Source of the DNA: Bacteroidota bacterium
Lineage (GTDB): Bacteria > Bacteroidota > Bacteroidia > Flavobacteriales > Weeksellaceae
Length of the DNA stretch: 61,735 nt
Direction: 5' to 3'
Assembly: GCA_023457935.1 (NCBI GenBank)
Contig: JAEXBA010000029.1
Span: forward strand, 1-61,735
The notes under the pieces: generated by a model
Database searches by the model: none
What the model was told of the DNA's origin: nothing
What the model saw: the letters and a program-made list of their open reading frames with translations, nothing else
Program-made: the position numbers and the translations under genes
Part shown: positions 1 to 8,085 of the stretch, piece by piece
Numbering within the stretch: the stretch's first letter is position 1
Layout of the letters: each line of letters starts with the position of its first letter

Positions 1-247
1 CGAGATACAGTCCGGGTTTCCCAAGAAATGTCGAAAAATTGAAAAAATAGAGCGCAAACCCAACCGGAATTCCGTTTTCTTCAGCGATTAAAACTTCAGC
101 GTATTGGTTTTCGAAAATCTGTTTTCGAAGTTCGTAGTGTGTGGTAACTACGTCTTTTTCGAGCTTCTCGTAGATCGCAAGTTTGTAAATAAGGCCGAAT
201 ATGGTTTCGGAATCGGACGGTTTTGCAGCACGGATTTTAAAAGACAT
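1..247 (-). CDS. GNAT N-acetyltransferase, N-terminal part (runs off window)
   Basis: The 82 visible residues start at the ATG complementary to 245-247 with MSFKIRAAKPSD, the usual opening strand of a GNAT acetyltransferase, followed by a helix and the strand around AEVLIAEENGIPVGFALFF. This pattern resembles the diamine/spermidine acetyltransferase-like branch, which moves acetyl from acetyl-CoA to an amine. The acetyl-CoA loop (Q/RxxGxG/A) and the C-terminal half lie beyond the window edge, so neither the substrate nor intactness can be judged. The next gene on the same strand ends 7 bp upstream of this start (at 255), so the two are probably co-transcribed. Family assignment is good; the substrate is inference. 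Confidence 0.75.
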   Translation of the reverse strand, partial: MSFKIRAAKPSDSETIFGLIYKLAIYEKLEKDVVTTHYELRKQIFENQYAEVLIAEENGIPVGFALYFFNFSTFLGKPGLYL

Positions 248-254
248 GAGTGGT

Positions 255-794
255 TTATTGGTTTGGTTTTCTGTACACAGTTTCTGTTAAAATACTGTTT
301 TTTCGGATGGTTTTATCGGGATTGAAAGAGTTCATCAGCGTCCAGCTTCTGTCATCAATCGGCAGATTTTCATTGATCTGAAGTTTCAGTTTTTCGAATC
401 CGGGAGTATTGCTGTCTTCAAACTGAAATCTCTTTTCCGCAGTGATGATTTCAATTGCGTACTGAAAATCTTTGAATACCGGAATTCTGTGCGCATTGAT
501 TTCAAGAATATCGTTCCATTTTAAAAAATCCGTTTCCTGTTTTTTTGCAATATAGAAACCATCGGTTGCATAACGGAAAATCCCGTTTTCACTGTAAATT
601 CGGTCATTCGCTTTTTCAACTTCCTCGTAGGTTTCTTCTTTTTCTTTACTGTATATGATGCTTAATCCACTGAAAACAATCACTGCAAAACATACCAGAA
701 CAATTGCGTAAGATACGTTCTCACTGTACAGAGGATAACTGAAGTACACATAAATTACTGCCGCACACGCTGCAAGAAGCCAGAGTTTTGCCAA
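255..794 (-). CDS. Small membrane protein, unknown function, TTG start
   Basis: A 179-residue protein with two hydrophobic segments (about residues 3-21 and 28-47) followed by a soluble domain. The pattern around residues 70-150 (NGIFRYATDGFYI, then FLKWNDILEI and a run of strands) recalls bacterial PH-like or YcxB-like domains that follow two membrane helices, but I cannot confirm that. The start appears to be TTG at 792-794: there is no ATG upstream in frame, and a -7 box lies only 16 bp upstream. It precedes the acetyltransferase by 7 bp, suggesting a two-gene operon. No function can be assigned. Confidence 0.6.
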   Translation of the reverse strand: MAKLWLLAACAAVIYVYFSYPLYSENVSYAIVLVCFAVIVFSGLSIIYSKEKEETYEEVEKANDRIYSENGIFRYATDGFYIAKKQETDFLKWNDILEINAHRIPVFKDFQYAIEIITAEKRFQFEDSNTPGFEKLKLQINENLPIDDRSWTLMNSFNPDKTIRKNSILTETVYRKPNQ

Positions 795-809
795 GAATTA
801 TCTTTTTTT

Positions 810-817
810 CAAAAGTA
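810..817 (-). promoter_or_regulatory. -7 box TACTTTTG upstream of the 794 start
   Basis: The minus-strand octamer TACTTTTG matches the Bacteroidota -7 consensus TAnnTTTG exactly. Transcription would begin near 804, leaving about 10 nt before the TTG start at 794. This supports the TTG start. I see no clear -33 TTG element. Confidence 0.5.
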
Positions 818-838
818 GTGAATTGGTTTCGGAATTCA

Positions 839-938
839 TAGCCCGGATGGAACGGCATGTCTGAGCTCTTTCCGTGGGATTGGCGGCGGCGCAGCCAATC
901 CCACGGAAAAGCGAGTAGTGAGAGCCGGAAAAAGCTCC
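839..938. repeat. REP-like intergenic palindrome
   Basis: The element begins TAGCCCGGATGGAACGGCAT and ends GAGAGCCGGAAAAAGCTCC. Its centre holds a perfect 16-bp hairpin (869-884 pairing with 894-909) around a 9-nt GC-rich loop. From general familiarity, the flanks resemble a class of repeat scattered between genes in flavobacterial genomes. It sits in the gap between two genes that read the same way. A reading frame crossing it on the plus strand (857-1099) is an artefact of the palindrome. Confidence 0.6.
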
Positions 939-944
939 AAATAA

Positions 945-970
945 AAAACCTCCGGATTTCCGAAGGTTTT
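945..970 (-). terminator. Intrinsic terminator after the E2 gene
   Basis: On the minus strand AAAACCTTCGGA and TCCGGAGGTTTT form a stem with a short loop, followed by a T-run. It begins about 20 bp beyond the E2 stop codon at 990. Confidence 0.8.
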
Positions 971-989
971 GAAATTATATCCAGGTTTT

Positions 990-2324
990 TTAGATTTCCG
1001 TATTCAGATCCCAGTTCTGAAGATAGTCGTGAACGTGTTTCAGGAACATTCCGCCCAAAGAACCGTCCACAACTCTGTGGTCGTAAGAATGCGACATGAA
1101 CATCAGCTGACGGATTCCAATTAAATCGCCTTCTTCAGTTTCAATTACTGCCGGTTTTTTCACAATCGCTCCGATTGCCAGAATTGCAACCTGTGGTTGA
1201 GGAATAATCGGTGTTCCCATCAGATTTCCGAAACTTCCGACATTCGAAATCGTGTACGTTGCGCCTTGAGTATCTTCCGGTTTCAGTTTTTTGTTTTTGG
1301 CACGATAAGCAAGATCGTTGATTGCTTTTGCCAATCCGGAAAGGGAAAGCTGATCCGCATTTTTAATTACCGGAACAATCAGGTTTCCATCCGGAAGCGC
1401 CGTTGCCATACCGATGTTGATATTTTTCTTTTTAATGATTTTATCACCGTCAACAGAAATATTAATCAAAGGATAATCCTGAATTGCTTTTACAACCGCC
1501 TTTACAAAAATCGGCATAAACGTCAGTCTTTCACCTTCGCGTTTTTCGAAAGCCGCTTTATGTTTTGCTCTCCATTTTACAACGTTCGTAACATCTGTTT
1601 CAATGAAGGAAGTTACGTGCGGTGAAATTCTCTTTGAATTTACCATTGCATCGGCAATAATCTTGCGGACTCTGTCCATCTGAATAATTTCATCACCGTC
1701 ACCAACGGTTACTTGAACCGGAGTCGGAGCCGATTGTTGAGCAGGAGTCGAAGCAACTGCAGCAGGAGCAGAACTTGGAGCCGCTGCTTGCGGAGCTGAA
1801 CCTCTGTTGGAAACGAAAGCCAGAATATCTTCTTTGGTAATTCTTCCTTCCAGACCGCTTCCTTTGATGGATTTCAGTTCGGTTTCAGAAATATTTTCCT
1901 GCTGTGCAATGGATTTTACCAATGGCGACAGATATAAATCACCGGAATATTCTGCAGCTGGTTGACTTTGCAAAGGTTTTTCAAGTTCTTTGATATCTTC
2001 TGCCGTTGGAGCAGGAATTTCAGTTTTTACTTCTTCAGCGGTTTTAGGTTCCTGCGGCTGTTCAGCAACCGTTTCACCTTCACCGGCAATTTCTAAAATA
2101 GCAATGGCTTCACCAACTTTGGCAACTTCGTCTTTTTGCTTCAGGATTTTTATAATTTTCCCCGAAACAGGTGTCGGAACATCAGAATCCACTTTGTCGG
2201 TAGCAATTTCCACCACTGAGTCATCTTCCTTAACGCTGTCGCCTTCATTGAATAACCAGCTGATAACAGTAGCTTCCATCACGCCTTCTCCCATGCTTGG
2301 AAGTAATAATTTATATTCTGCCAT
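990..2324 (-). CDS. Dihydrolipoamide acyltransferase (E2) of a 2-oxoacid dehydrogenase complex
   Basis: This 444-residue protein is the E2 core of a 2-oxoacid dehydrogenase complex, passing acyl groups from lipoyl-lysine to CoA. In order it has a lipoyl domain (1-80, TDKVDSD with the lipoylated Lys44), an acidic Pro/Glu linker, a peripheral subunit-binding domain (about 130-168, GLEGRITKEDIL), an Ala/Pro hinge, and the catalytic domain (about 215-444) with the HRVVDG motif at 416-421 (His416, Asp420). It has one lipoyl domain and normal length. It is monocistronic here; E1 and E3 are elsewhere. Branched-chain versus pyruvate specificity cannot be decided from sequence; the branched-chain or generic type seems likelier. 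A TATATTTG -7 box lies at 2345-2352. Confidence 0.93.
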   Translation of the reverse strand: MAEYKLLLPSMGEGVMEATVISWLFNEGDSVKEDDSVVEIATDKVDSDVPTPVSGKIIKILKQKDEVAKVGEAIAILEIAGEGETVAEQPQEPKTAEEVKTEIPAPTAEDIKELEKPLQSQPAAEYSGDLYLSPLVKSIAQQENISETELKSIKGSGLEGRITKEDILAFVSNRGSAPQAAAPSSAPAAVASTPAQQSAPTPVQVTVGDGDEIIQMDRVRKIIADAMVNSKRISPHVTSFIETDVTNVVKWRAKHKAAFEKREGERLTFMPIFVKAVVKAIQDYPLINISVDGDKIIKKKNINIGMATALPDGNLIVPVIKNADQLSLSGLAKAINDLAYRAKNKKLKPEDTQGATYTISNVGSFGNLMGTPIIPQPQVAILAIGAIVKKPAVIETEEGDLIGIRQLMFMSHSYDHRVVDGSLGGMFLKHVHDYLQNWDLNTEI

Positions 2325-2344
2325 TTTTAGAATTTAGATTTTTA

Positions 2345-2352
2345 CAAATATA
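2345..2352 (-). promoter_or_regulatory. -7 box TATATTTG of the E2 gene
   Basis: Exact match to TAnnTTTG on the minus strand, 20 bp upstream of the E2 start codon. Confidence 0.6.
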
Positions 2353-2387
2353 TAATTTTTTTGCGTTTTTTTGAGAATTCGGCAATT

Positions 2388-3215
2388 TTAGTCTTTAAAG
2401 AACTCAATCATAATGCTGTCTCCGAAGTTAAGCCCGAAAAGAGTTTTTGCACCGTTGTGTTTGTTGCCTTTATAAATCGTGAGTTCCAGCATTCCGGATT
2501 CGTTGAAAATGGCGGCTTTGTGGCCGTGAAATTCGTTTTCCCGTTTCCAGTCGGTCACAACATCGGTATATCTTGCAAAAATTTTGCTGATCGTGGTGGA
2601 GCGGAATTTAATCTCAAAACGGTCGTAACCTTTCATATGCTCATCAAAAATCTTACGGCTGATGTTGGTGACCACATTTCCGAAATTATCAATATACATT
2701 ACTTCGCCAATCATCAGATTGTCCGTAGTTCCGGGTTTCGGATAGGAAAGCTGTTTTGCTGTTTTTGTTTTGCGGCCAATTACTTCCGGAAGACCGCCGT
2801 TAATAAGATGTACGGCAGCCGGAGCAAAGACATCAACGGAAGTAAAAAGAACTTCGTCGTCAAAACGGTTGTTGAATGTTATTTCGTACACCGCTTCCGG
2901 TTTGATTTCACTAAAAATCAGGCTGAGCACTCCGTTGTCTGCCGCAATAAAATAATGTCCGTCCGCTTTGTAGAGAATGCATTTCCGGTCTTTTCTGAAA
3001 AAACTGTCCACCGAAATAATATGCACACTGCCTTCAGGAAAAAAATGATAGCAGTTTCCTAAGGTATAAGCAGTCTGGCCGAGATTATAAGCGTGTATTT
3101 CGTGTGTAATGTCCACAATCTTCGCATCCTGATTCAGCGAGAGTATTTTACCTTTTATGGCAGCCACTCTGTGATCTGTAGTTCCGAAATCTGAAGTAAG
3201 GGTTATAATGGACAT
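2388..3215 (-). CDS. SAM hydroxide adenosyltransferase (DUF62 family)
   Basis: A 275-residue member of the S-adenosyl-L-methionine hydroxide adenosyltransferase family, relatives of fluorinase that split SAM with water to adenosine and methionine. Family marks are the N-terminal ITLTSDFG with the nucleotide-binding Asp, the segment PEGSVHIISVD, and ADNGVLSLI. The C-terminal domain begins near YIDNFGNVVTNI. Length fits the family. It has its own promoter: a perfect -7 box TACTTTTG lies at 3246-3253 on the minus strand. It converges towards the E2 gene in the same direction and diverges from phoH. The physiological role of this family is still poorly settled. Confidence 0.9.
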   Translation of the reverse strand: MSIITLTSDFGTTDHRVAAIKGKILSLNQDAKIVDITHEIHAYNLGQTAYTLGNCYHFFPEGSVHIISVDSFFRKDRKCILYKADGHYFIAADNGVLSLIFSEIKPEAVYEITFNNRFDDEVLFTSVDVFAPAAVHLINGGLPEVIGRKTKTAKQLSYPKPGTTDNLMIGEVMYIDNFGNVVTNISRKIFDEHMKGYDRFEIKFRSTTISKIFARYTDVVTDWKRENEFHGHKAAIFNESGMLELTIYKGNKHNGAKTLFGLNFGDSIMIEFFKD

Positions 3216-3245
3216 CGCGGGAATTTGCAGAAAAATTAAGTTTCA

Positions 3246-3253
3246 CAAAAGTA
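3246..3253 (-). promoter_or_regulatory. -7 box TACTTTTG of the SAM hydroxide adenosyltransferase gene
   Basis: Exact TAnnTTTG match on the minus strand, 30 bp upstream of the start codon at 3215. Confidence 0.6.
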
Positions 3254-3357
3254 AGAAAATTAGCGGCTTTTTCTGATGGTTGTGGATAACAATTGTTTTG
3301 AGTTCTGAAAATAAATTTTAAATTTAGAAAATCTAACACACCAATAAATACAACTGA

Positions 3358-4317
3358 ATGTTTGAACTGAATTATGAGCTGGAGGGCATTGATGTAAAAT
3401 CTTTCTACGGAGTCAACAATCAATTTTTCAATTTAATAAAATCTACTTTTCCTACCCTGAAGATTACCGGTCGCGATTCTCACATATTCGCAATGGGCAA
3501 CCAGGAAACGCTGGACGTTTTCAGGAAAAAACTGGATGATATTGTATCTTTTTTCTCGAAAAACCACAGTATCACCCTGAAAGACATTGAAAATATTCTG
3601 AATATCAAGGATGAAACTGAAAAACAGCTTGTTTTTGATCAGGATATTATTGTGAAAGGCGTTAACGGCAAAGTCATAAAGGCCAAAACTACCAACCTGA
3701 AGAAGCTCGTAAAGGAAACGGAGAAGAAAGATATGGTTTTTGCTATCGGTCCGGCCGGAACAGGGAAAACCTATACTTCGGTTGCGTTGGCTGCAAGAGC
3801 GCTGCGCGATAAAGAAGTGAAGAGAATTATTCTTACCAGGCCCGCCGTTGAAGCAGGAGAGAGTCTGGGATTTCTTCCAGGAGACCTGAAAGAAAAGATG
3901 GATCCGTATTTACAGCCGCTGTACGATGCCTTGCGTGATATGATTCCGCATGAAAAGCTTGAAGGTTTTATTGAAAAGAAAGTAATTGAAGTGGCGCCGC
4001 TTGCATTTATGAGAGGACGAACGCTTGATGAAGCTTTCGTAATCCTTGATGAAGCGCAGAATACTACGCATTCGCAGATGAAAATGTTTCTGACAAGAAT
4101 GGGTATGAATGCCAAATTCATTATTACCGGCGATCCAAGCCAGGTGGATTTGCCACTGAAACAGAAATCCGGACTGAAAGAAGCGATGCGCATTCTGAAA
4201 GACGTTAAAGAGATTGGTTTTGTGCATTTAACTGAAGAAGACGTTGTTCGCCATCCGGTTGTAAGAAAAATCATCAACGCCTACAGTACCGAAGAGAAGA
4301 GACAGCGCGAAGAATAG
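3358..4317 (+). CDS. PhoH family ATPase
   Basis: A 319-residue PhoH-like protein. The N-terminal 110 residues form the KH-like region of the PhoL branch. The P-loop GPAGTGKT is at 131-138 and the Walker B DEAQ at 231-234, within the characteristic stretch FVILDEAQNTTHSQMKMFLTR, followed by ITGDPSQVDLP. PhoH proteins are cytoplasmic ATPases linked to RNA metabolism and phosphate starvation, but the exact activity is not known. In many bacteria this gene neighbours ybeY; here it stands alone between a divergent SAM hydroxide adenosyltransferase and a porin-like gene. Full length and intact. Confidence 0.93.
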   Translation: MFELNYELEGIDVKSFYGVNNQFFNLIKSTFPTLKITGRDSHIFAMGNQETLDVFRKKLDDIVSFFSKNHSITLKDIENILNIKDETEKQLVFDQDIIVKGVNGKVIKAKTTNLKKLVKETEKKDMVFAIGPAGTGKTYTSVALAARALRDKEVKRIILTRPAVEAGESLGFLPGDLKEKMDPYLQPLYDALRDMIPHEKLEGFIEKKVIEVAPLAFMRGRTLDEAFVILDEAQNTTHSQMKMFLTRMGMNAKFIITGDPSQVDLPLKQKSGLKEAMRILKDVKEIGFVHLTEEDVVRHPVVRKIINAYSTEEKRQREE

Positions 4318-4430
4318 TTTTCCACATATTCACATTAAGCTTCCGGTTTGTCGGTTTATACTTTATCAAAGCATTTTTATAAAATTATCCGTTTGGGATG
4401 TGGATAGGATGTGAAAAAGTATAAATCTTT

Positions 4431-4438
4431 TATATTTG
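4431..4438 (+). promoter_or_regulatory. -7 box TATATTTG of the 4467 barrel gene
   Basis: Exact TAnnTTTG match 28 bp before the start codon. A distinct -33 element is not obvious. Confidence 0.6.
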
Positions 4439-4466
4439 CTCTGTAGTAAACTATTAAACAGACAAT

Positions 4467-4985
4467 ATGAAAAAGTTATTATTAGGTGCCGCAGTAGTTG
4501 TTTCAGCTGCAGCGTTTGGGCAGAGAGTCCAGAAAGGTGATGTACAGTTAAATGCAGGTATCGCTGCAGACAGATATGCAAACAGTGTGGCTTTTTATGC
4601 CGGCTTGGATTACGGAATCCATCCTGATATCACCATCGGAGCTGAGGCAAGATTTGGCGGTGACGACGGAAGAAGAGACGGTGTAAATTATGATGCAAGA
4701 TGGTTTGGATTTGGTGTAAACGGCAACTATCACTTCAATAATTTACTGGATATTCCTAATAAATATGATGTATACGCCGGAATTACTGTTGGGCATAACT
4801 CCTTTAATTACAAATACGACAATGGCTGGAATAACGGTTGGGCCGATCCGCATGATGCCGGAGTTGGAGTTTCCGCGCAGGTAGGTGCAAGATATTATTT
4901 TACAGACAACTTCGGTCTGAATGCTGAAGCTAACGCCGGAAGTTTATTCAATGGCGGAAAATTCGGTATTTCGTATAAGTTTTAA
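4467..4985 (+). CDS. Outer-membrane beta-barrel protein
   Basis: A 172-residue protein with a signal peptide (MKKLLLGAAVVVSAAAFGQ, cleavage near residue 19), then alternating strands rich in Gly, Tyr and Asn, and a C-terminal strand ending in Phe (GKFGISYKF), as in outer-membrane barrels. It belongs to the generic outer-membrane beta-barrel class with about eight strands; no ligand can be inferred. It has its own -7 box (4431-4438) and terminator (5011-5040). The following gene encodes a similar small barrel but shares little sequence, so the two are probably not a recent duplication. Confidence 0.8.
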   Translation: MKKLLLGAAVVVSAAAFGQRVQKGDVQLNAGIAADRYANSVAFYAGLDYGIHPDITIGAEARFGGDDGRRDGVNYDARWFGFGVNGNYHFNNLLDIPNKYDVYAGITVGHNSFNYKYDNGWNNGWADPHDAGVGVSAQVGARYYFTDNFGLNAEANAGSLFNGGKFGISYKF

Positions 4986-5010
4986 TACCTTATATATAAA
5001 GAGTACTTGT

Positions 5011-5040
5011 CTGTCCTGATATTTCAGGGCAGATTTTTTT
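5011..5040 (+). terminator. Intrinsic terminator after the 4467 barrel gene
   Basis: CTGTCCTGA pairs with TCAGGGCAG around a 4-nt loop, followed by ATTTTTTT, 26 bp after the stop codon. Confidence 0.8.
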
Positions 5041-5064
5041 ATGACAAAAATCATTTTTTCGGTA

Positions 5065-5095
5065 TTGGTTGGGAAGTATGCTTAGAATACCTTTG
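5065..5095 (+). promoter_or_regulatory. Promoter TTG-N20-TACCTTTG
   Basis: A -33 TTG at 5065-5067 and an exact -7 TACCTTTG at 5088-5095 are separated by 20 bp, close to the Bacteroidota optimum. Transcription would start near 5101, about 14 nt before the ATG at 5115. Confidence 0.7.
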
Positions 5096-5114
5096 CGCAC
5101 TTTAAATTTTGAAT

Positions 5115-5768
5115 ATGAAAAAATTATTATTGGTTGCTGCCTTTGCAGCTTTCGGAGCAGTAAACGCACAGATGCAGAAAGGAACATGGCAGTTTGGCGG
5201 TACTACAACTCTTGGTGTTAACAACTTTACAACAAATGTAAAAGTACAGGGCGAAGGAAATGTTGACGGTCCAAAATTCACGGCGTTTACACTTACACCA
5301 TCGGCTGCGTATTTCGTTGCAGATAATTTGGCTGTAGGTCTTGACGCTACCGTTGCAGCTGTTGGAGTTAAATTTGATCAAATTGATGAATATGATGTTG
5401 ATATGAACGCAAACACGTTCAGCATTATGCCTACTGTTCGTTATTATTTTTACAACGAAGGAAATATTATTCCATACGTAAGCGGTGGTTTCGGACTTGC
5501 AACTGCAAAAGTAAATGTAGACCTGGAAGGAGAAAACATGAGCGAAAAAATGAACGGTTACGCTTGGAAACTGAAAGGCGGAATTGCCTGGTTGCTTAAC
5601 AAAAACGTTGCTGTAGATCTAGGTCTTGGTTACGGACAGAATGTTTACAACACGAATGTTGAGAATTACGATGTTGATTTTTCAACAGGAAACCTTGGTG
5701 TAAACGCAGGTTTCACGATTTTCCTCGGAAAAACAAAGAACGCAAACAACATGCAGACTGGGAACTAA
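5115..5768 (+). CDS. Outer-membrane beta-barrel protein
   Basis: A 217-residue protein beginning MKKLLLVAAFAAFGAVNAQ, a clean signal peptide cleaved after Ala-Gln near residue 19. The mature part is a run of amphipathic strands (for example SIMPTVRYYFYNEGNIIPY and AWLLNKNVAVDLGLGYG) typical of OmpW/opacity-type small barrels. I chose the ATG at 5115, not the TTG six bases upstream, because the signal peptide starts there and the promoter allows only a short leader. The last strand ends GFTIFLGK and is followed by a short tail. No substrate can be inferred. It converges on ffh across a shared terminator. Confidence 0.8.
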   Translation: MKKLLLVAAFAAFGAVNAQMQKGTWQFGGTTTLGVNNFTTNVKVQGEGNVDGPKFTAFTLTPSAAYFVADNLAVGLDATVAAVGVKFDQIDEYDVDMNANTFSIMPTVRYYFYNEGNIIPYVSGGFGLATAKVNVDLEGENMSEKMNGYAWKLKGGIAWLLNKNVAVDLGLGYGQNVYNTNVENYDVDFSTGNLGVNAGFTIFLGKTKNANNMQTGN

Positions 5769-5788
5769 TCCTCAGTTTCTGTCACTAT

Positions 5789-5827
5789 AAAAAAACTGCT
5801 GTCTCGCAAGAGGCAGCAGTTTTTGTT
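5789..5827. terminator. Bidirectional terminator between the 5115 barrel gene and ffh
   Basis: CTGCTGTCTC pairs with GAGGCAGCAG (5796-5805 with 5810-5819), flanked by an A-run on the left and a T-run on the right, so it can end transcription from both converging genes. Confidence 0.85.
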
Positions 5828-5844
5828 TTTATATGAGATAATTT

Positions 5845-7212
5845 TTACTTTCCGAAAAGATTTCCGCCCATTCCCGGCATCTTCGGCATTCCTTTGCTCA
5901 TCATTTCCATCATCTGCTTTCCCTGTGGTCCCTGCATCATCTTCATCATTTTTCCCATTTGCTCAAACTGCTTCATCAGCTGGTTTACATCCTCAATTTT
6001 TCTTCCTGCGCCTCTGGCAATACGGTTTTTTCTCTGCGTGTTGATGATGGAAGGTCTTCTTCTTTCTTCAGGTGTCATACTGTGGATGATGGCTTCAATA
6101 TGTTTGAATGCGTCATCGTTGATATCCACATCTTTAATCGCTTTTCCAACGCCCGGAAGCATGCCCATCAGATCCTTCATGTTACCCATTTTCTTAATCT
6201 GGTTGATCTGCTGAAGGAAATCATCGAAACCGAATTCATTCTTCGCGATTTTTTTATGAAGTTTTTTGGCTTCTTCTTCGTCAAACTGTTCCTGAGCTCT
6301 TTCCACAAGGGAAACAACGTCTCCCATTCCGAGAATTCTGTCGGCCATCCTTTCAGGATAGAAAAGATCCAGCGCCTCCATTTTTTCTCCGGTGGAAATA
6401 AACTTGATTGGCTTTTCAACTACAGAACGTATGGTTAAAGCGGCTCCACCACGAGTATCACCGTCTAATTTAGTAAGAACAACACCATCAAAATTCAGTG
6501 CATCATTGAAGGATTTTGCAGTATTCACGGCATCCTGACCTGTCATGGAATCTACCACAAAAAGCGTTTCATTCGGTTTAATGAAATAATGAACCGACTT
6601 GATTTCGTTCATCATCTGCTCATCAACTGCCAAACGTCCGGCTGTATCGACGATTACGGTATCGAAACCGTTTGCTTTTGCATAATTAACAGCGTTTTCA
6701 GCAATAGCAGAAGGATTGGTTGCACCTTCTTCGGTATAAACAGGAACATCAACCTGAGAACCCAAAACTTTCAGCTGGTCAATGGCTGCAGGACGGTAAA
6801 CGTCACAGGCAACCAGCAAAGGTTTTTTGCTTCTTTTCTGTTTAAGATAATGCGCCAGTTTTCCGGAAAAAGTGGTTTTACCGGAACCCTGAAGACCTGC
6901 AATAAGGATTACCGAAGGTTTTCCCGAAAGGTCGATTCCTTCCTGAGTTCCACCCATTAAATCTACAAGTTCGTCATGAACAATTTTTGTCATGAGCTGT
7001 CCCGGCGTAAGGGAAGTGAGAACGTTCTGGCCTAAAGCTTTATCCTGAACTCTTTTGGTAAGGTCTTTTGCAACTTTATAGTTAACGTCAGCGTCTACCA
7101 AAGCACGGCGGATTTCCTTCACGGTTTCCGCAACGTTGATTTCGGTAATTTTTCCACGGCCGGAAATATTGTGTAATGCCTTGTCTAATTTATCCTGTAA
7201 ACTGTTGAACAT
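5845..7212 (-). CDS. ffh: Signal recognition particle protein Ffh
   Basis: A 455-residue SRP54-type GTPase that binds 4.5S RNA and signal sequences of nascent membrane proteins and docks with FtsY. The N domain (1-90) is followed by the G domain with GLQGSGKTT, DTAGR and TKLDGDTRGG motifs, then the methionine-rich M domain (about 300-455, with runs such as GKMMKMMQGPQGKQMMEMM) that holds the signal-sequence groove and RNA-binding helix. Full length. Transcribed alone from a TATTTTTG -7 box at 7238-7245 on the minus strand. The 4.5S RNA gene is not seen in the window. Confidence 0.97.
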   Translation of the reverse strand: MFNSLQDKLDKALHNISGRGKITEINVAETVKEIRRALVDADVNYKVAKDLTKRVQDKALGQNVLTSLTPGQLMTKIVHDELVDLMGGTQEGIDLSGKPSVILIAGLQGSGKTTFSGKLAHYLKQKRSKKPLLVACDVYRPAAIDQLKVLGSQVDVPVYTEEGATNPSAIAENAVNYAKANGFDTVIVDTAGRLAVDEQMMNEIKSVHYFIKPNETLFVVDSMTGQDAVNTAKSFNDALNFDGVVLTKLDGDTRGGAALTIRSVVEKPIKFISTGEKMEALDLFYPERMADRILGMGDVVSLVERAQEQFDEEEAKKLHKKIAKNEFGFDDFLQQINQIKKMGNMKDLMGMLPGVGKAIKDVDINDDAFKHIEAIIHSMTPEERRRPSIINTQRKNRIARGAGRKIEDVNQLMKQFEQMGKMMKMMQGPQGKQMMEMMSKGMPKMPGMGGNLFGK

Positions 7213-7237
7213 TTTTTGCTGTTTTATTTAAGGTCTG

Positions 7238-7245
7238 CAAAAATA
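7238..7245 (-). promoter_or_regulatory. -7 box TATTTTTG of ffh
   Basis: Exact TAnnTTTG match on the minus strand, 25 bp upstream of the ffh start codon. Confidence 0.6.
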
Positions 7246-7356
7246 AGGAAAAAATGAGTGTTATAAAAATAGAACTTTACAAACCGCTTCGGCTTCATTG
7301 CTGAGGTTTCGCAGACGGTTTAAAATGCGTAAATTTGCACGAAAATTTTCGAGAAC

Positions 7357-7632
7357 GTGTCAGAAGATCATTCAGGTGAAAACGGTTTCAGTCCGGAGGA
7401 CGAGAAGAAATTCCGGAACAGCGGTTTCCGTAAGTACGGTGTGTATTCATCGGTCGTTTTTCAGATGATGGCCATTATTGCGCTGGGTTTCTGGGGCGGA
7501 AAAAAGCTGAGCGATTATTTTGAAATTGAAGGCAAACTGCTGACGGTAGGGCTTGGACTGCTCGGACTTGCTCTTGCGCTTTACAATACCGTGAAACAGC
7601 TGGAAAGAATTAATAAAAACGAAAAATTTTAG
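7357..7632 (+). CDS. AtpZ/AtpI-like protein of the ATP synthase cluster, GTG start
   Basis: A 91-residue protein with a charged N-terminus and two membrane helices (about 28-50 and 60-78), the second after the KLSDYFEIEG turn, as in AtpZ/AtpI proteins that accompany F-type ATP synthase and help c-ring assembly or ion uptake. The start is GTG at 7357, since no ATG fits the upstream part; a -7 box TAAATTTG lies at 7330-7337, leaving about 15 nt of leader. It is followed 6 bp later by another small membrane protein and then atpB, the standard order in flavobacteria. Family assignment comes mainly from context and topology. Confidence 0.75.
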   Translation: MSEDHSGENGFSPEDEKKFRNSGFRKYGVYSSVVFQMMAIIALGFWGGKKLSDYFEIEGKLLTVGLGLLGLALALYNTVKQLERINKNEKF

Positions 7633-7638
7633 CAAAAT

Positions 7639-8022
7639 ATGAAGCTGAAACCTGCAACACTTTATACCTTACTTTTTTATGTAATTGCATTTTTGCATTT
7701 CGGAATCTGGTACTTTTTTGTTCAGGCATTTCCGCAGACGTTCATCAGATATTATCTGTTCCTTTCAATACTGTTTATCATGGTTCTCACAATACTTTCG
7801 ATAGCGAAAAGAATTTATCCTGAGTATCTCGGCTTTGTGTTTATGGCCTTAACCATGTTTAAGCTTGCGATGTTTTTCATCATCCGCAGTAAACTTAACA
7901 TCGATGAGGTTCCGAATTTCAAGCTGCATTTCATTATTCCGTATCTGCTTGCTTTGGTGCTCGAAACGCTGTTTGCTGTGGGACTTCTGAAGGATGTTTC
8001 AAAAGATGAAAAAAATCAGTAA
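7639..8022 (+). CDS. Four-helix membrane protein of the ATP synthase cluster (DUF6168-like)
   Basis: A 127-residue protein with four hydrophobic helices (about 10-30, 38-58, 65-85 and 96-118) and a lysine-rich tail. It starts 6 bp after the AtpZ-like gene and ends about 60 bp before atpB, the place where flavobacteria carry a conserved protein of this size (DUF6168 family as I recall it). A role equivalent to AtpI in rotor assembly or ion supply is possible but is inferred from position only. The atpB promoter lies directly downstream, partly uncoupling this gene from the structural subunits. Confidence 0.65.
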   Translation: MKLKPATLYTLLFYVIAFLHFGIWYFFVQAFPQTFIRYYLFLSILFIMVLTILSIAKRIYPEYLGFVFMALTMFKLAMFFIIRSKLNIDEVPNFKLHFIIPYLLALVLETLFAVGLLKDVSKDEKNQ

Positions 8023-8029
8023 TTCATAC

Positions 8030-8060
8030 TTTGGTTAATGGTTTTTTTGTTCTATTTTTG
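8030..8060 (+). promoter_or_regulatory. Main ATP synthase promoter TTTG-N19-TATTTTTG
   Basis: TTTG at 8030-8033 and an exact -7 TATTTTTG at 8053-8060 with 19 bp between, as close to the Bacteroidota consensus as anything in the window. It would start transcription near 8066, 20 nt before atpB, so the structural genes can be expressed independently of the two accessory genes. Confidence 0.8.
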
Positions 8061-8085
8061 CAAAACTTTAAAATAACAGAGATCA

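Noticed and set aside
857..1099. Open frame over the 839-938 repeat on the plus strand
   Set aside because: It is created by the palindrome and runs into the antisense of the E2 gene; no coding features.
1990..2337. Long antisense frame over the E2 lipoyl domain
   Set aside because: Shadow of the Ala/Pro/Glu-rich coding sequence on the other strand; low-complexity product.
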